The position numbers and the translations under genes are program-made. The notes beneath the pieces are model-generated. The model saw only the letters and a list, made by a program, of their open reading frames with translations. It was not told the origin of the DNA and ran no database searches. Positions 1-11,652 of a DNA stretch of 64,000 bases are shown piece after piece. Source of the DNA: Dichotomocladium elegans (taxonomy: Eukaryota; Mucoromycota; Mucoromycetes; Mucorales; Lichtheimiaceae); NCBI GenBank assembly GCA_025716815.1, contig JAIXMN010000001.1, forward strand, positions 248,001 through 312,000, given 5' to 3'. Position 1 is the first letter of the stretch. Every line of letters starts with the position of its first letter.

Positions 1-2784
1 ACAGACATGCCACAATCGTAGCAGGTGAGGAGCCTGTCGTGGGGCTCGGTTATTGAGCAGACTGCGCATGAGGAAGGTGTGAACATGAGGACTGACTTCT
101 AGAAAGAGAGAGAAGGGGGGGAGATAAACATGCTTGGCCGCAAAACTATTAAAAGAAAAAAAAAAGGAACTCACGTCATCCTTTGGTCTGCGGCAAGGTC
201 TTGTGGGAAGATCCTCTGATATGCGTTTTCGCTTCATGCCCTGCCGGGGCGATGACCCGTTCTCCCCATGTCCTTGCTTGCCCGATCGGGACTTGCCGCG
301 TGGGCCACGTTCGCCGGAGACCTTGCGCATGATGCTGTATTTGAGCCAGAATTCACCGCAGTCATTGCAGAGAACCTGTCGGAACTGCTTGCGTTTCCGG
401 TCAATGTCGGTTGGAAGCCGGCGCCAGATGGGCGAGTCGACTGCGTGGCAGTTGCTGCAGTAGAATGTTCTGGCCATCTGCTGACTTGCCCGCACCACGG
501 TCGGGTCTGACTCTTCTCCGCTGCTGCTCTCTCCCTCGCTACCCTCCTCGTCTCCAAGCCCATCCGCACAAGTTGCTCCGTTCACCCGAAGCTTCTTGAA
601 CCGTTTCGCCGGTCGATAAATCTTGGTCCATTGCGAATACACAGGCTCGTACTGCGCTGTCTTCTTCCACCAATAAAAGTAACGAACGACATCCGCAGCT
701 CGTTTTGTCGGCACTAACCGTCCAACTTGAACCAGATCATGGCCGTACGTCCTGATTCCTTCTTCAAACGCCTCGACCTCTTCGTCCGTCCAGTCAACAA
801 GATATTCAAAATCATCTTTACTTAGTTTCGAGACTCCCTGAAGCGCAGCACACGTGTCATAATCATGATGCTCCAGCTCAAGAAGAATTCGGTCCATCAT
901 GTCACCCGAATGGGCAGGCAGTGGGAGGTTCGGAAGCGCTTTTGCTTCAGCCATATACTTATCCACTAGAGGAGAGAAAAAACACACACGCACATACGTT
1001 TAAATACTCCCTCACTGAGCGTCTAAATTCAAAATACCTGTGGTCTCATCAAGTCTATTTGGCATGTAAAGAGGGGTCACAGTCTCATCGGTGCCCCGTT
1101 CAAAGCGCTTGGCCTCATCCGGCAGAGAGCCGACACCAGGACTACTTTCTATACGCCACGTTAAAACTACAGCCATCACGAGTGTATATAGTCCGCAGAC
1201 TTACGATACTATTACCTGTTCGCTTCCGGTGTCTGGACTTGCCCCGCTTGTCAAGTCGTTTTGGTTTCATTTTTGGAGCTGCAATGGCTCGAGGTGAGGG
1301 TGAAGCCTGCGGGTCGGTCTGAGTTGGAATCTCGGTGCTGGTAGGCGTGCTGTCCAACTCGGGGAGGATGTCTGCCTGATAACGTGAGCCAATCCTGCTT
1401 TGAGCACGCGGGTATATGCGGTCGTCGATGTCTATTCACTTTTTGTCAGCAAAGCACAGTCCTCTACTCTCTTTGGATAATTTAGGTCTTACCAAGCACT
1501 GCATTGATGTCGGTGTTGACACCAAAGTAACGGAATGGCCACATATTTGTCATACGAAGCTTGTCTGGATGCGTAATGATATTAATGGATGTCTTAATTT
1601 TTTCTTCTCTCTCTCTCTCTCTACAGCTTAAATAGCCGGACGAATATACCTTTAGTCGGTGGTGTCGGTGAGGACGAGACTGTAGAAGATGGAAGTCTTA
1701 ATTTGAGTGGTTCAGACTGCGGAATAGTAGGAGGCGTGACCATTATCGACGGACTCGGCCTTTGACCTCGAGTGGAATGTCGTGTTTGCCTTTTCTGAGC
1801 TGGTTGGGATGACTCTGGTTGCTGGACCGACTCCTGCTCGGGTGCTTGTTGTCTTTTGTGGCTATCGACATCAACCACCTCTTTCCGTGAGCAAAATGCA
1901 CATTGCCAGGCAAAGCCCTTTGTCGGTTTCCGAAGTAACGGTGGATTCAAGCACGACATGTGATAGTTCTTTTGGCACGCTGCACAACGGACAGAGCTTT
2001 GACTGATGACATGTGGTTGGAGCCGACGGGGGGGAAGGGGAGGGGGAAAGATGGGAATATTAGACACACATCGTTCAAAGATACCACGCTGCAAATTTTT
2101 TTTTCTTACCTAGCACACCAATCATGACAGACGCAGCAGATGCGCCGTGCCACGGTCAAATCGGCCACTTTGCCCTGTTCAACAACGACAAACTGGTATC
2201 GCTCTCTTAGGGCCTGTTGGACATTGGTAGGAATGTTCTGGACCAGCTCGGATGGAATGATGTCGTAGACACGCTGCATGTACCGGTCATACAGTTGATG
2301 ATAGTAAAAATGATCATCCATCCGCTTGTACTCTTCAAGTCGTTCAGAGGGGATATGACTCCTATGCGTTACGGTGCATTTGCCTCGAATGGCAGACACA
2401 GGATTGAGATCAGAGTGCATCGTGGCTACAAGAAGACGAGGATCGTATGATTTCCGGCTAATGACATCTCGTGGGCGGTTGAACCAAGCAATGCGCGCCT
2501 GTAAACCACCTCGACGGCGGTTCGTTTGCCCGCAGAACTCCATGATACGCCCGATGTAATACGGTTCTCCCAAGTGCTCAGGTGTAAGATAAACATAGTC
2601 TATCGAAAAAGCATGCGTTAAGAAACCACATTTTTTTTGCCTCTTGCTTTCTTTTGACCATAGAGAGAGAGAAAAAGATATGCAAGAGTCCTTTTTTTTT
2701 CTGTTCCTAACCGTTGACGGCCACTGTTGTCCCATCGTTGAGCTTAGCCTCCGTCACAGGTGAGGCACCTTTTGAGTCGTCCAT
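1..2784 (-). CDS. SNT2: Snt2-like BAH/PHD/ELM2/SANT/GATA chromatin reader (3' end outside window)
   Basis: Exons 2784-2712, 2599-2110, 2002-1650, 1564-1493, 1431-1216, 1148-1038, 965-175 and 98 to beyond base 1; all junctions are GT-AG and in phase, giving about 734 residues here. In order: a BAH domain (residues about 25-170, starting YVYLTPEH), a PHD finger (CCVCHDWC, then CAACQKNYHMSC), an ELM2 domain split over two exons (ending SRIGSRYQADILPEL), a SANT domain (DWTDEEVEAFEEGIRTYG), a GATA-type zinc finger (CSNC ... CNDC, about 590-640) and the start of a second PHD (CAVCSITEPHDRLLTC). In yeasts Snt2 proteins read histone tails and work with a JmjC demethylase and a histone deacetylase in the Lid2/Snt2C complexes. 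The GATA finger recalls metazoan MTA proteins, so the SNT2 name is by architecture. Confidence 0.88.
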
Positions 2785-4177
2785 AAAGGCAATGGGTCTG
2801 AATTGCGAAGAATGACTAGAAACACAAGATTACCGCAAGGCGGAAGAAGAAGAGAGAGGGATATTAGGTTGGTTGCTCCAAGAAATCAAAAATTCGCAGT
2901 ACCAGGAAAGCAAGACTGTGTGTATGTATGTGTACGTGTGTGTGTGGTGTATCTGGACTGGGTGTATATATATGTTTGTGAGGTGGAGAAGAAAGAGAGA
3001 TCAAAAGATTGTCAAACAGAATGATCCCGCTTTAGCTGTTTTGCACCCCCCGTATTTTTCAAAACGTTTTCTCTCATTATCCCATTCCTAAGCTTTCGTC
3101 GAACGAACGAAGTCTACTAAAAGTCAATGGGATTTCTGTTGCGAGGATACCGATAAAGTCGCATCGCATATGAGCCATATATCTTGCTGCATTTGCTACC
3201 ATCCCAACATGTGAGGGCAACGTCTTTCGCTAGGATACATCTTATTTCTGGCTGCACTTTAAACCCATTTATCCATCTCATGAGTTCATCTTCCCAACCA
3301 TACCACTATCTCATCCCGTCTGTCCCGATCAGCCTATATCCCGGAAGAGTATAGTCCATGAATTCCAGGCCACCCTTATTATCGGCCAATACAATACTAC
3401 ATCAGCCTTCTAATGTCTGCGTACTATGCACCATGCGTCTAGCAAAGACAGATCGCAGGTATGTGATTCGATCTGCAAATGCGAAGAAATGAATAACCGG
3501 ATGTCGCTCATTCGAATAATTTCTGTCCACATCAAAATTGTTAAAGAGAAACAGTTGACTTTTATTCCTTGTTCCTTTTGGGATACCCAAAGCGTTTTTG
3601 CTTTTTATACGAAACAAATGTTTGGAAAAAAATTTGGACGGTTTCCTTCATTCTCGCAGCATCTAGGCATTTGTACGCATACATATTTATCCACAAAATG
3701 CTATCACCTGCTTCGCTGTATGGCTCATCAATTTTCTCATAGTAGCAGTCTTTTGTTACTTTTGATGAGCAAGAGAACACTCAAGCCATTGCGGGGTGGG
3801 AGGGGGATCTTCAATGTGGAAAAGTTAAAATAGAATAAAAGGGCGGGGTGTGGGCTGGGGCATACTTTTTTCCTTAAGGCGGATAAAGGATTAATATATT
3901 TATTACAAGCGGAGAACTGACTATCATATATTGTCATAAATCGTATTTATTTGCTTTTCTATTATAGCGCGTAAGGCTAATATTTGGATAAAAGAAATAT
4001 ATATGCTCTTCGTTAAAGAGCAACGCCGTGTATACAGGGTGCGTTTAGGCAACGAGAAAATTATATGTATAAGAATAATTACAATTTGAACAAAGGCGGA
4101 TGGACTGCCCAGAACAAGCAGGGAGGTATCTTTTCAAGGTGGATGATGAGGATATACGTTCGCTGGAGAAGGTGTGA
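2785..4177. other. Intergenic, no gene seen
   Basis: Holds the promoter of the Snt2-like gene and the 3' flank of the next minus-strand gene. It is AT-rich with a TG microsatellite near 2920-2970. The longest open frame (3426-3833, +) has no family likeness, codon pattern or splice context, and was rejected. Confidence 0.5.
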
Positions 4178-5286
4178 TCACAGCTGATCACGAAGCGGGC
4201 TTGGTCGACCGGCGACGAAGCTGTCTGTACGGCGAGGCAAGTGTGCACGTGGTCGAAGAGGGCAGACAATCTTATCTGCACGCATCATATTGATCTCGGC
4301 AACAATCATCCGCAGATGAGCCGCATTGGCACGCACTTCCCGACTAGATAGGAAAACTTCCGTTTCCTCGCTGGCCGCGTCGCTGTCATTGCTACTGATC
4401 CTCGCCTCTTCATCAGTCTTTGTTGCTGGTTCATCGCAGTCATCGTCACCGACATGTTCTTCCTCAGTGAAATGATTCACACGGATCCATTCCTTCGGTA
4501 AGTCCTCCCACGAATGCCAAGAGAGCGAGTCGGCGCTTGGTGGACTGGTGGACTCAAAAACACTAAATGTCTCGAGGGGAACATCCTCCTGTTGGCAGTG
4601 TCTCTGAACGTAATGGTCGCACAGAATGTCGGAGAGAGCGGCCATGGAGTCGTGCTGCTCCAATACCGACAGATATTCGTCACTGTCGAAGCTGGTCGTG
4701 CTGAGGCTGCTGGAGTCGGAGGAGGAGGAGGAACTCAGGGACGGAGGTCGAGTGAAAGATTCGGTATTATCTTTTAGAATCGTTATCGGAGTGGTAAGCG
4801 GAGGCGTAGAAATGTCGGCTTTTGTCGGAAGTGGCATAAAAGCGATACGTGCTGCTGGAGGCGGAGAAGGTGGAGTGGTCCGCGTGAAGAAATCAAATAA
4901 AAACGAAAAGAGTGACTTGGTCGCTTTCATGGACGGCTGCAAAATAATATAAAAAAGATGAGTAAGAATAGACCGCTCTGATGACTTTTGAATTTCAAGG
5001 CCACACATGCATGCACGAAACCTGCGACCTTCCCATCCCGCGGTTCCTTGATCTCCATATCAAAGAAGGAAAATGCTTTTTCTTAAAAAGATATGGGGAA
5101 CAATGCCTATTGCATGGCAACCTTATTTCTCGCGCTACTAGTTTATTGTTCATTTGCTGGATAGGAAGGGTGTCGCTGTGCAGCCGAAAGGAATGGGCTA
5201 CTTACGTCATGACGTTGGTTGATGATTTTGTCGACATCACATACAATATCGTGCATGTCCGAGATTTTATAAAAGCTGAAGTCCAT
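4178..5286 (-). CDS. Hypothetical Ser/Asp-rich protein
   Basis: Two-exon model: ATG at 5286 (start MDFSFYKISDMHDIVC), exon 1 5286-5206, donor GTAAGT, acceptor TTTTGCAG, exon 2 4936-4178; phase 0, 279 residues. If the first exon is wrong, an internal ATG at 4930 gives a shorter protein. No known domain is recognised. There is a hydrophobic/aromatic patch (SLFSFLFDFF), a Pro-rich stretch, a Ser run at about residues 95-115, and an acidic middle ending near EEEHVGDDDCDEP. The C-terminus is basic (RPRAHLPRRTD). Low complexity and charge suggest a largely disordered regulatory protein, but no function is assigned. Confidence 0.6.
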
Positions 5287-7319
5287 TTTCAGGTTAGAGG
5301 GTTAAGAAAGTAGAGGAAGAGCAAGAAAGAAGGGATAAAAACAAAAATGATATCTTGGATCCTTTTATTGGTTATTTCAATGCAGCCACAGGGTCGGGGA
5401 TTTTGCCCTGTCAACACATATACACATGGTAAAGATTCCTTAAAATGGAAGGCCACACAGTATGGCTCCTGAGGTTGGGATAGTAACCACGGAAGGTTGT
5501 CATAATGAGTGGGCTGTGTGTGCTACATCCGATGTGCCATGATCGGATGAAATTAACTTTTTCGTTACTCTAGACGCTGAAGACATTTTTTTCTTCTCCC
5601 CCTTCGTATCTATCGACTGATTTTGGGCGAATAAAGCTACAAGATAACGTCGGAAGTCCTGACAAGAGCCGTCAACTGTAGCTGCATATCCCCACACATT
5701 ATTTGTAAAGCAAACAAACAATGTTCATCCCGAGACAGATCAATATGGAGGAATGCGATGAAACATGGTTGTTCTGGAATAATCAATAGCGCAGCGAGCA
5801 CCGCTCTTATCTTTGGCCTTACAACATACACACGCATTTATGGTTCCGAAATTGCCCATTTCGGCCACCCCTCTTATCATACTTTCCCACAGTTTGCATT
5901 ATGGTCAGGGGGTTGGTTTTGATAGATAAGAATGGTTCCTGTAAAAGGATCCGTGTGCTCGGCAACATCTGCTTTTCCAGCACCCCATCTGGTCTGTATG
6001 GGAGACATTCGTTTTCGAGCTCAAATATTGGACTGATAGCCGATATTCCTTATCCGGAGCACCCTCCGTCATCGCCCCTTCAACGTACCATTGCTGTACC
6101 TTAGTTGCTTCACTGTCTGCAATGGTGCTTGTTCCGTACATGTGCAATCCGTCGCCACGACTCTTCGTGTAACTATCTGTATTGGCTGTTCTTCATCTAT
6201 CTCATCAACAAATCATCCACGCAGTAAAGATGATATCGCCTTGAAACAGTTGATTTATCACACCAATAGATCATCAACTGATTAACGGCGGTAATTGCAC
6301 TGTCGCGTCATATGGGATAATACAATGGTTATTTAGCGATGATCGACTTACCATTCTCCCCAAATAATGCTGAATCCTTCTTCGTCTCCGCCAAGGATTG
6401 TTACTCCGGGTGCTGCACCTGACTGGGTGTATTCGTGCACGCACTTGGCGCCGAAGAAAATCCATCATGATACCTCAAAAGAAATACTTCCGCGTTGTTG
6501 AGATCATTCATTCTAGGATACGAGAAAAGAATGCCGAACATCCAATAAATAGCAGATACGGATGGCATATCGCTCCTACGAAAAAGAAGCAAGATTAACA
6601 GCACTGGGTCTATTGACGCATGTGTGTACGCCAAATCCTATCAATGCTAATTAGGGCACATTGTCTCTGTCGATTATATGCGATCAATTGTGTTAATAGT
6701 TCACTATGAAGGAAATACCAATCCATAGCTCTCCTTTCCTCTAATAGTTATGTGGGGCACTATATGACTATAGAATAATGCTCCATTTTGGTCATAATGA
6801 CTATGATTCTGCATAGGGTTATTTTTGGGTAATATTCCACGGACTTCTGAAGACAAGAGCTGTGGCAGGTGGATATTGCATCTACTAAATTATTGGTAGA
6901 TTTAAGCGCATTGATGAGTGTTTTATGCTACTGGCCGCCTTCCGGGTGTGACACTTCTCTGTTACAATCGGACCTTTTTCAGCGACCCCGCACGTTAAAC
7001 GGATAAATAAATATCATGTCAGTAAATATATCTTTTGTCTGCAAAATGAATAACCTTTGTAGAATGGATACAGCCCCTCGCTCCCAAGCATCAGGATCTG
7101 TAACCGTTCAGAGCGTTCGCAATGGATTTAACATTTTTACTAGGTTAACCTTTTATGCTCCTCGTTTTCAGAATGCCGAGTTCATTTACGTAATCATATA
7201 CAGATATTGACTTCCACAATACAAAATACATATTATTCTCGGCTGATATTTTTGAGGTCAACGTAATTTAATTAGTCCATTGAATTTTGCCTCTGCTATG
7301 CGTTTATACACTATTTTTC
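5287..7319. other. Gene-poor, AT-rich stretch
   Basis: No intact gene seen. Short open frames are broken on both strands and lack splice-site support. The minus-strand segment around 5900-6150 has a protein-like composition in more than one frame and may be a decayed gene or transposon, but no family could be named. Confidence 0.4.
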
Positions 7320-8699
7320 AAAATCAAAGTCGCAGGATCGCAAAAATACAAATCGCATTTTTGCCCAGAAATCTTTACGCGTGATGACAAATCGAATGTC
7401 ACATGCATACACGAAAAGATGTCGCACAAAGAAAAAGCTTTCTCTTCTATACATTTTCCCATTCTGAAATGGGCAACCTAATTTTCTACCAAGATGGCCA
7501 AGGTCATGTCGTTGATGAGCGTGGCTGTCCTGAATCTATGGACTATGTCATTGATGAGGAAATGTACTCACTTCAATACACTGACTATCTGCGTAGCATA
7601 TCGTGCAAAGATAATCCTGAGCTTACTCCCACACATATTCCCCAGCGAAAGGATACAGACATTCGGATGAAAGAAGCTGGGATCAAGCGCAGTTACACAG
7701 CATAAACTGACCAAGACAAGGTCAGATTTTCAAACTGATGTATGAGAAGATCTTGAGCGCATCAGCTGCTAGGACTCCATATTCGTTCAGCCCAGCGATG
7801 GGCATTACAGTACGAGAAGGACCCTGACAGCATCTTTAAGAAACCTAACACGGGGGGGGGATCGTTCGCGTATTCTCAATGAAGAGCATAAGCGCATTAT
7901 TTTAGAATGCGTTGATGAAGACCCATCCATTGTCCTGGAGTAGCTGCTCCAGCGATCTGAGGGTCTCAAAGCATCTAAAACGACGCTCCATCGATTTATG
8001 AAAATGTATCCAACTTGTCATTAAAAATGGTTCGGTTTCAGCCTATAGACAGGAATAGTGCTGCGAAGATCCAAGAGCCCCTTGACTGAGTACGCAGATG
8101 GGATAGGACCGACATTAACTTCAAAAAGCTGCGTTTTTCTTTGATGAGTCTGGATTCCATATTAACATGAAATGCAGCATGGTGTGGTCCAAGAAAGGGA
8201 CCCCTGCAGTGATTACAATACCAAAGACAGCCACAATCGTGGGAGCAATCTCAGCGTCAGGCATCATTCAATGTAGTTTGAGACTTCCGCAGCCACCAAT
8301 CAAGAAAAGAAGAGCGCAGGTCAATCTAAAGTTGCGATCAGAGGAACTGCAACTGTACATCATCTCAGCTTCTTTAAGGCAACGATGGACGAGATGGTAA
8401 GTATGAACATATGAAGGGCCATTACTTGGTAATGGATAATGCACCTATCCATACGGCTCAGGGTATCTCTGAATACATCGAGTCTCGGGGATATCGATAT
8501 ACTTATCTTCCACCATACTCGCCTGAACTCAATTCTATTGAGCAGTTTTGGTCAGTGGTCAAGGGCAAAGTTAAATGCAATGGGTTCTTGGAAAGCGAGG
8601 TGTTGATAACACAGATCAATGAGGCATCCAACAGCTTAAAGCTGAGCGATCTCAAAGGTTTTGTTTCTCATTCTCATATATGCTTAGTTAACTGCCGTA
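7320..8699 (+). pseudogene. Tc1/mariner (IS630-type) transposase relic, copy 1
   Basis: Broken plus-strand transposase gene. Readable pieces: an N-terminal segment at 7469-7705 (GQGHVVDERGCPESM), a helix-turn-helix remnant near 7770-7840 (LQYEKDPDSIFKKP), and a C-terminal catalytic segment at 8411-8695 carrying the second Asp (VMDNAPIHTAQGI) and the third acidic residue in SPELNSIEQFW. The order and motifs are those of DDE/DDD Tc1/mariner transposases. Frameshifts, stops and a poly-G run near 7850 separate the pieces. It is homologous to the minus-strand copy at 51760-53020: both start with TCGCAGGATC followed by GAATGTCACATGCAT. The element ends are estimated; terminal inverted repeats were not resolved. 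Confidence 0.8.
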
Positions 8700-9464
8700 A
8701 TGGGAACAACTGTGATCCGACTGCTCCTCCACCTTCGGAGCTGCACCGGTTCTTGGGGGTGCGTCCCTGTCCCTTCTCTTCTTGATAATGGAGACTCCTA
8801 CGCCATCCGTTTCAAGTGTAGCACGAAATCGAAGTACTCCATTTTCTGCAGGCTTGAGAGCTTTGGAATGGACATCGATGACCTCATCCCATTCGCCAGG
8901 ATAAGGAACCTATTTGGCCCATGAGCGACCCAGAATGTTTTGCCATATGATTTTGCGTCAATCATTATGTATGACGGAGACCATGGCCGACGAAGAGGGA
9001 AACAGGCAAATATAGGCAACCGAAGTCGCTCGAAAAGGAGAGCAAGCTGGTAAACGGCTGCGATATATTGGATTGGATGAACCTTTGTATCGTAGTAGAT
9101 GCTATGGTTGTCAAAGGCGCGGGTACTGCTGTAGGCATCGAAAATTCGCCGGATGGGGGTCGAAAGCTTCCTGAAGATAAGCTGGGTCTTCGGGGACGTC
9201 GTCTCTGGATACGTTTTGACGAGCTACAATCTGTTTGAATGTTGGTGCGGGTGTAATGATTGTCTCTCGGATGCGTTGATTGATTTGTGTAGCGTCCAGG
9301 CCTTGGCCAATCAGCTGCTCTTCAAGCTCCTCTTTCTGCTGTCGAATATTCAGCAAGACATTGATAGCCCGCGGGAAGTGTGGGCCGAATCGCATTTGAA
9401 CGTTATTGGTGTAAGCAACAACCATCTTGGCGCCTTCGTAATTTGCAGGTCGATGAACTTTCAT
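8700..9464 (-). pseudogene. Fanzor-like (eukaryotic TnpB homologue) relic, N-terminal half
   Basis: Minus-strand reading broken by at least two frameshifts. Piece 1 (9464-9111) starts MKVHRPANYEGAKMVVAYTN and contains NNVQMRFGPHFPRAINVLL. Piece 2 (about 9117-8900, another frame) reads HSIYYDTKVHPIQYIAAVYQ and then ACFPLRRPWSPSYIMIDAKS. Piece 3 (about 8910-8700, third frame) reads EWDEVIDVHSKALKPAENG and then LRFRATLETDGVGVSIIK. The order (YxNN..F region, FPLR..P..I.IDxxx, then TDGvgvS just before the expected RuvC-I motif) matches my recollection of Fanzor/IS607-type TnpB proteins of fungi and protists. Sequence stops short of RuvC-I and abuts the Tc1/mariner relic. It cannot be functional. 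The family call rests on motif order only. Confidence 0.55.
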
Positions 9465-9640
9465 ACTTGGAAGGATTGTTTTAGTACGGTATGTTGTCGA
9501 TGAGACGAGTGTATCAAAGAAAAAGAGCGAGTAAGAGTAAGCATGTGGTTTTCTTCGCGGAAGTACATATTATCTATTCTTTCTTCTTTGACTAGTCTCA
9601 TACAAGCATTCAGATGGTAGTATTAACGGGAAATCAATTA

Positions 9641-9796
9641 CAGTGGCCGCCCCTCATATTGATATTCATTATAGCGATAATTCAATATAGCGATACACTT
9701 TATACAGGACAAAATTACCAGGTAGAACTTGTTCCAATTCGTTATAGTGATGCGATTTCCTGGAACCGAGGGTATCGCTATAACGGGCGACCACTA
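9641..9796. mobile_element. MITE, pogo/Tc1-like, 156 bp
   Basis: Non-coding element with terminal inverted repeats. The left end reads CAGTGGCCGCCC and then a spaced TTATAGCGATA; the right end, read on the minus strand, is TAGTGGTCGCCCGTTATAGC. It is flanked by TA on each side (9639-9640 and 9797-9798), the expected target-site duplication of Tc1/mariner/pogo elements. An internal fragment repeats the GTTATAG.GATGCGATTTCC theme. No open reading frame fits inside, so it would be mobilised by a transposase elsewhere. Confidence 0.7.
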
Positions 9797-9798
9797 TA

Positions 9799-11004
9799 AC
9801 ATAAATCCACATGCAATTCTTATCAAACTGACCCTGAATACGCCCAATACAATCCCGTTTCTAACAGCATCACGGACGACATGTCGATTGCTGAAATACA
9901 CTATGCGAGCGGCCTAGGGCTAAAAATACCAAAATAAACAGTATCAGTAAATGATAAAAAGCGTCGATGAAAAGAGCATGTGATCCGCCGCTGTATTTAC
10001 TGCAGCATCGTTTATCACAAAGAAATTTCTTCTGCTCGTCCTTGATTTCCTATAAATAATGGACAGCCGAGAAATCTCCTTTCTCCATCAACTTCATCCC
10101 GACCCTCTCTTTCATGGTCTTATCCGGTATGATCGCTATAATGCCAAATTATTTTATTGCAACTAACGCCCATTGTCCTTTATAGATTAACCAATCATAC
10201 CCGTGCTTGATGAGCCATGGAAGAGTGGAGTTCCTGAACACCCTTCCGCTCCTTCCCTCCGCCGCCGCCTGTCTCTTCTGGCGTGCTGGCTCTCTCGTCC
10301 TGTCTCTCCGTCTCGGTTATCGCCGGGACTACCCAGGATAACTCCTGGATCCTTCGGGGCCCTTGAGTGTAAATTAAAGCGTACGCAGGAGTAGTGTTTT
10401 CTGTTGACTAACAGGTTTTAATCAGTGGATGCGAAATCTTTTTACCTATTGATACGACAACTTTATACAATTCTATGCGACATTTATTTTGAAAATAAAG
10501 TAAATACGAGTCTGTATGCATGTACGTTTGTGCAGCGAACTCTGTTCATTTTTGTTCCAAGTCTCAAAGCAAAGAAAAAAGTGATCTTATAATTCATCTC
10601 GAAGAACACCAGGCCTTACCTTCGCTAGGACAAGTCTGTCATATAGATCAAAATATACAACCTTGAAGATCTTGGTCTTCTCATTCCATAATACTAAATG
10701 TAATAATAAGTAAGAAGGTTCCAAAAAGTTGGTATGATTGGGAAACGATTTAGCCCGTCCGAGCATATTTCTAATAAACGTTCATTTCACTTGCGCACGC
10801 GCGCGGGGAAGGTCAACACCAAAAGCTATCCAGATGAGAATCTCCCGATAATCGCGGGAGGTCATGGAGGTAGCTCGATACGTTGGGGGCTTTCTTAGCC
10901 TTATCATATGCGCATCTTTCAATTACCAAAGAACACCATTTTCATCTAGTGTAGGCTAGAGAGAACTGAAGTAACGTCCAATTACAGGGCTCGGCATTGG
11001 TTAT
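9799..11004. other. Gene-poor stretch with an isolated TATA box
   Basis: No intact gene seen. A strong TATAAATA at 10051-10058 is followed by a possible short spliced reading frame (intron about 10114-10185) that would make only about 30 residues, so it is not called. A pyrimidine-rich exon-like patch lies at 10230-10340. Confidence 0.4.
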
Positions 11005-11430
11005 TTCAGATTGTCCCGTTTTCCTTGGCTGATGGCTTCGGGACTCTCGAACTGCATTCCATGGAGTCTGGTGCCGAAACTGTTCCCAGGATTATGGCTG
11101 CCCTGGCTATCGTCTTTGGCATTGCATCAACGTACCTAGTGCGGAGGTCCCTTTCTTGGACTATGTTATGCTGCAACTCATGTCCATATGTAATCCAGAT
11201 TCACCACAAAGAAACACAATTTCTTCTAAGTCAAATTATCCAAGGCGCAGCTGGAATTCTGCAAATATCTTCTCATTGACTGATTGTAAAGTAATATTTT
11301 TACACTTTTTACTCAGAATACGCGAGCGACCCCTTTGATTCTATGGGTTTTTGTAATCAATATAGCTATACTGTACTGAACGAGTACGTATGCCTAGTTG
11401 CTTTGCTGCGGCTGATATACTCATAGTTGT
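11005..11430 (-). pseudogene. Tc1/mariner transposase relic, copy 3 (highly decayed)
   Basis: No frame is open, but the plus-strand DNA can be aligned by eye with the plus strand over copy 2. Matches are TTCAGATTG at 11006, GTCTTTGGCATTG at 11112, CTTGGACTATGTTATGCTGC at 11155 (copy 2 has CTTGGACCATGCCATGCTGC), and CCTAGTTGCTTTGCTGCGGC at 11393 (copy 2 has CCTAGTTGTTTTGCAGCAGC). It lies in the same orientation as copy 2, with an internal deletion. This is an old fragment. Confidence 0.6.
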
Positions 11431-11652
11431 TTCTAGGGATATGCGCGCTCACTACTTAGAGTTACCCTTGCAAGATAGACTACGCGGGTATTGCGAGTGG
11501 GAATCAGACAGATTGAAGTGAGTGGCTTTCGCCCCTCATGACATAGCTCATAGGCTCATTGGAAGCCACGTTCATCAATAACATTGACCTGTCCATAAAG
11601 AAACTGATTACTCAGTTCGAATGTTGAATACATGTTGCTCCATTAGCTACTC

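Noticed and set aside
3426..3833. 135-residue open frame on the plus strand
   Set aside because: No start context, splice structure, domain or codon bias; it lies in AT-rich intergenic DNA.
10000..10200. Possible solo LTR or tiny gene around TATAAATAATGG
   Set aside because: It shares only the TATA-like word with the Ty3 LTR; no TG...CA ends or target duplication, and the spliced frame gives only about 30 residues.
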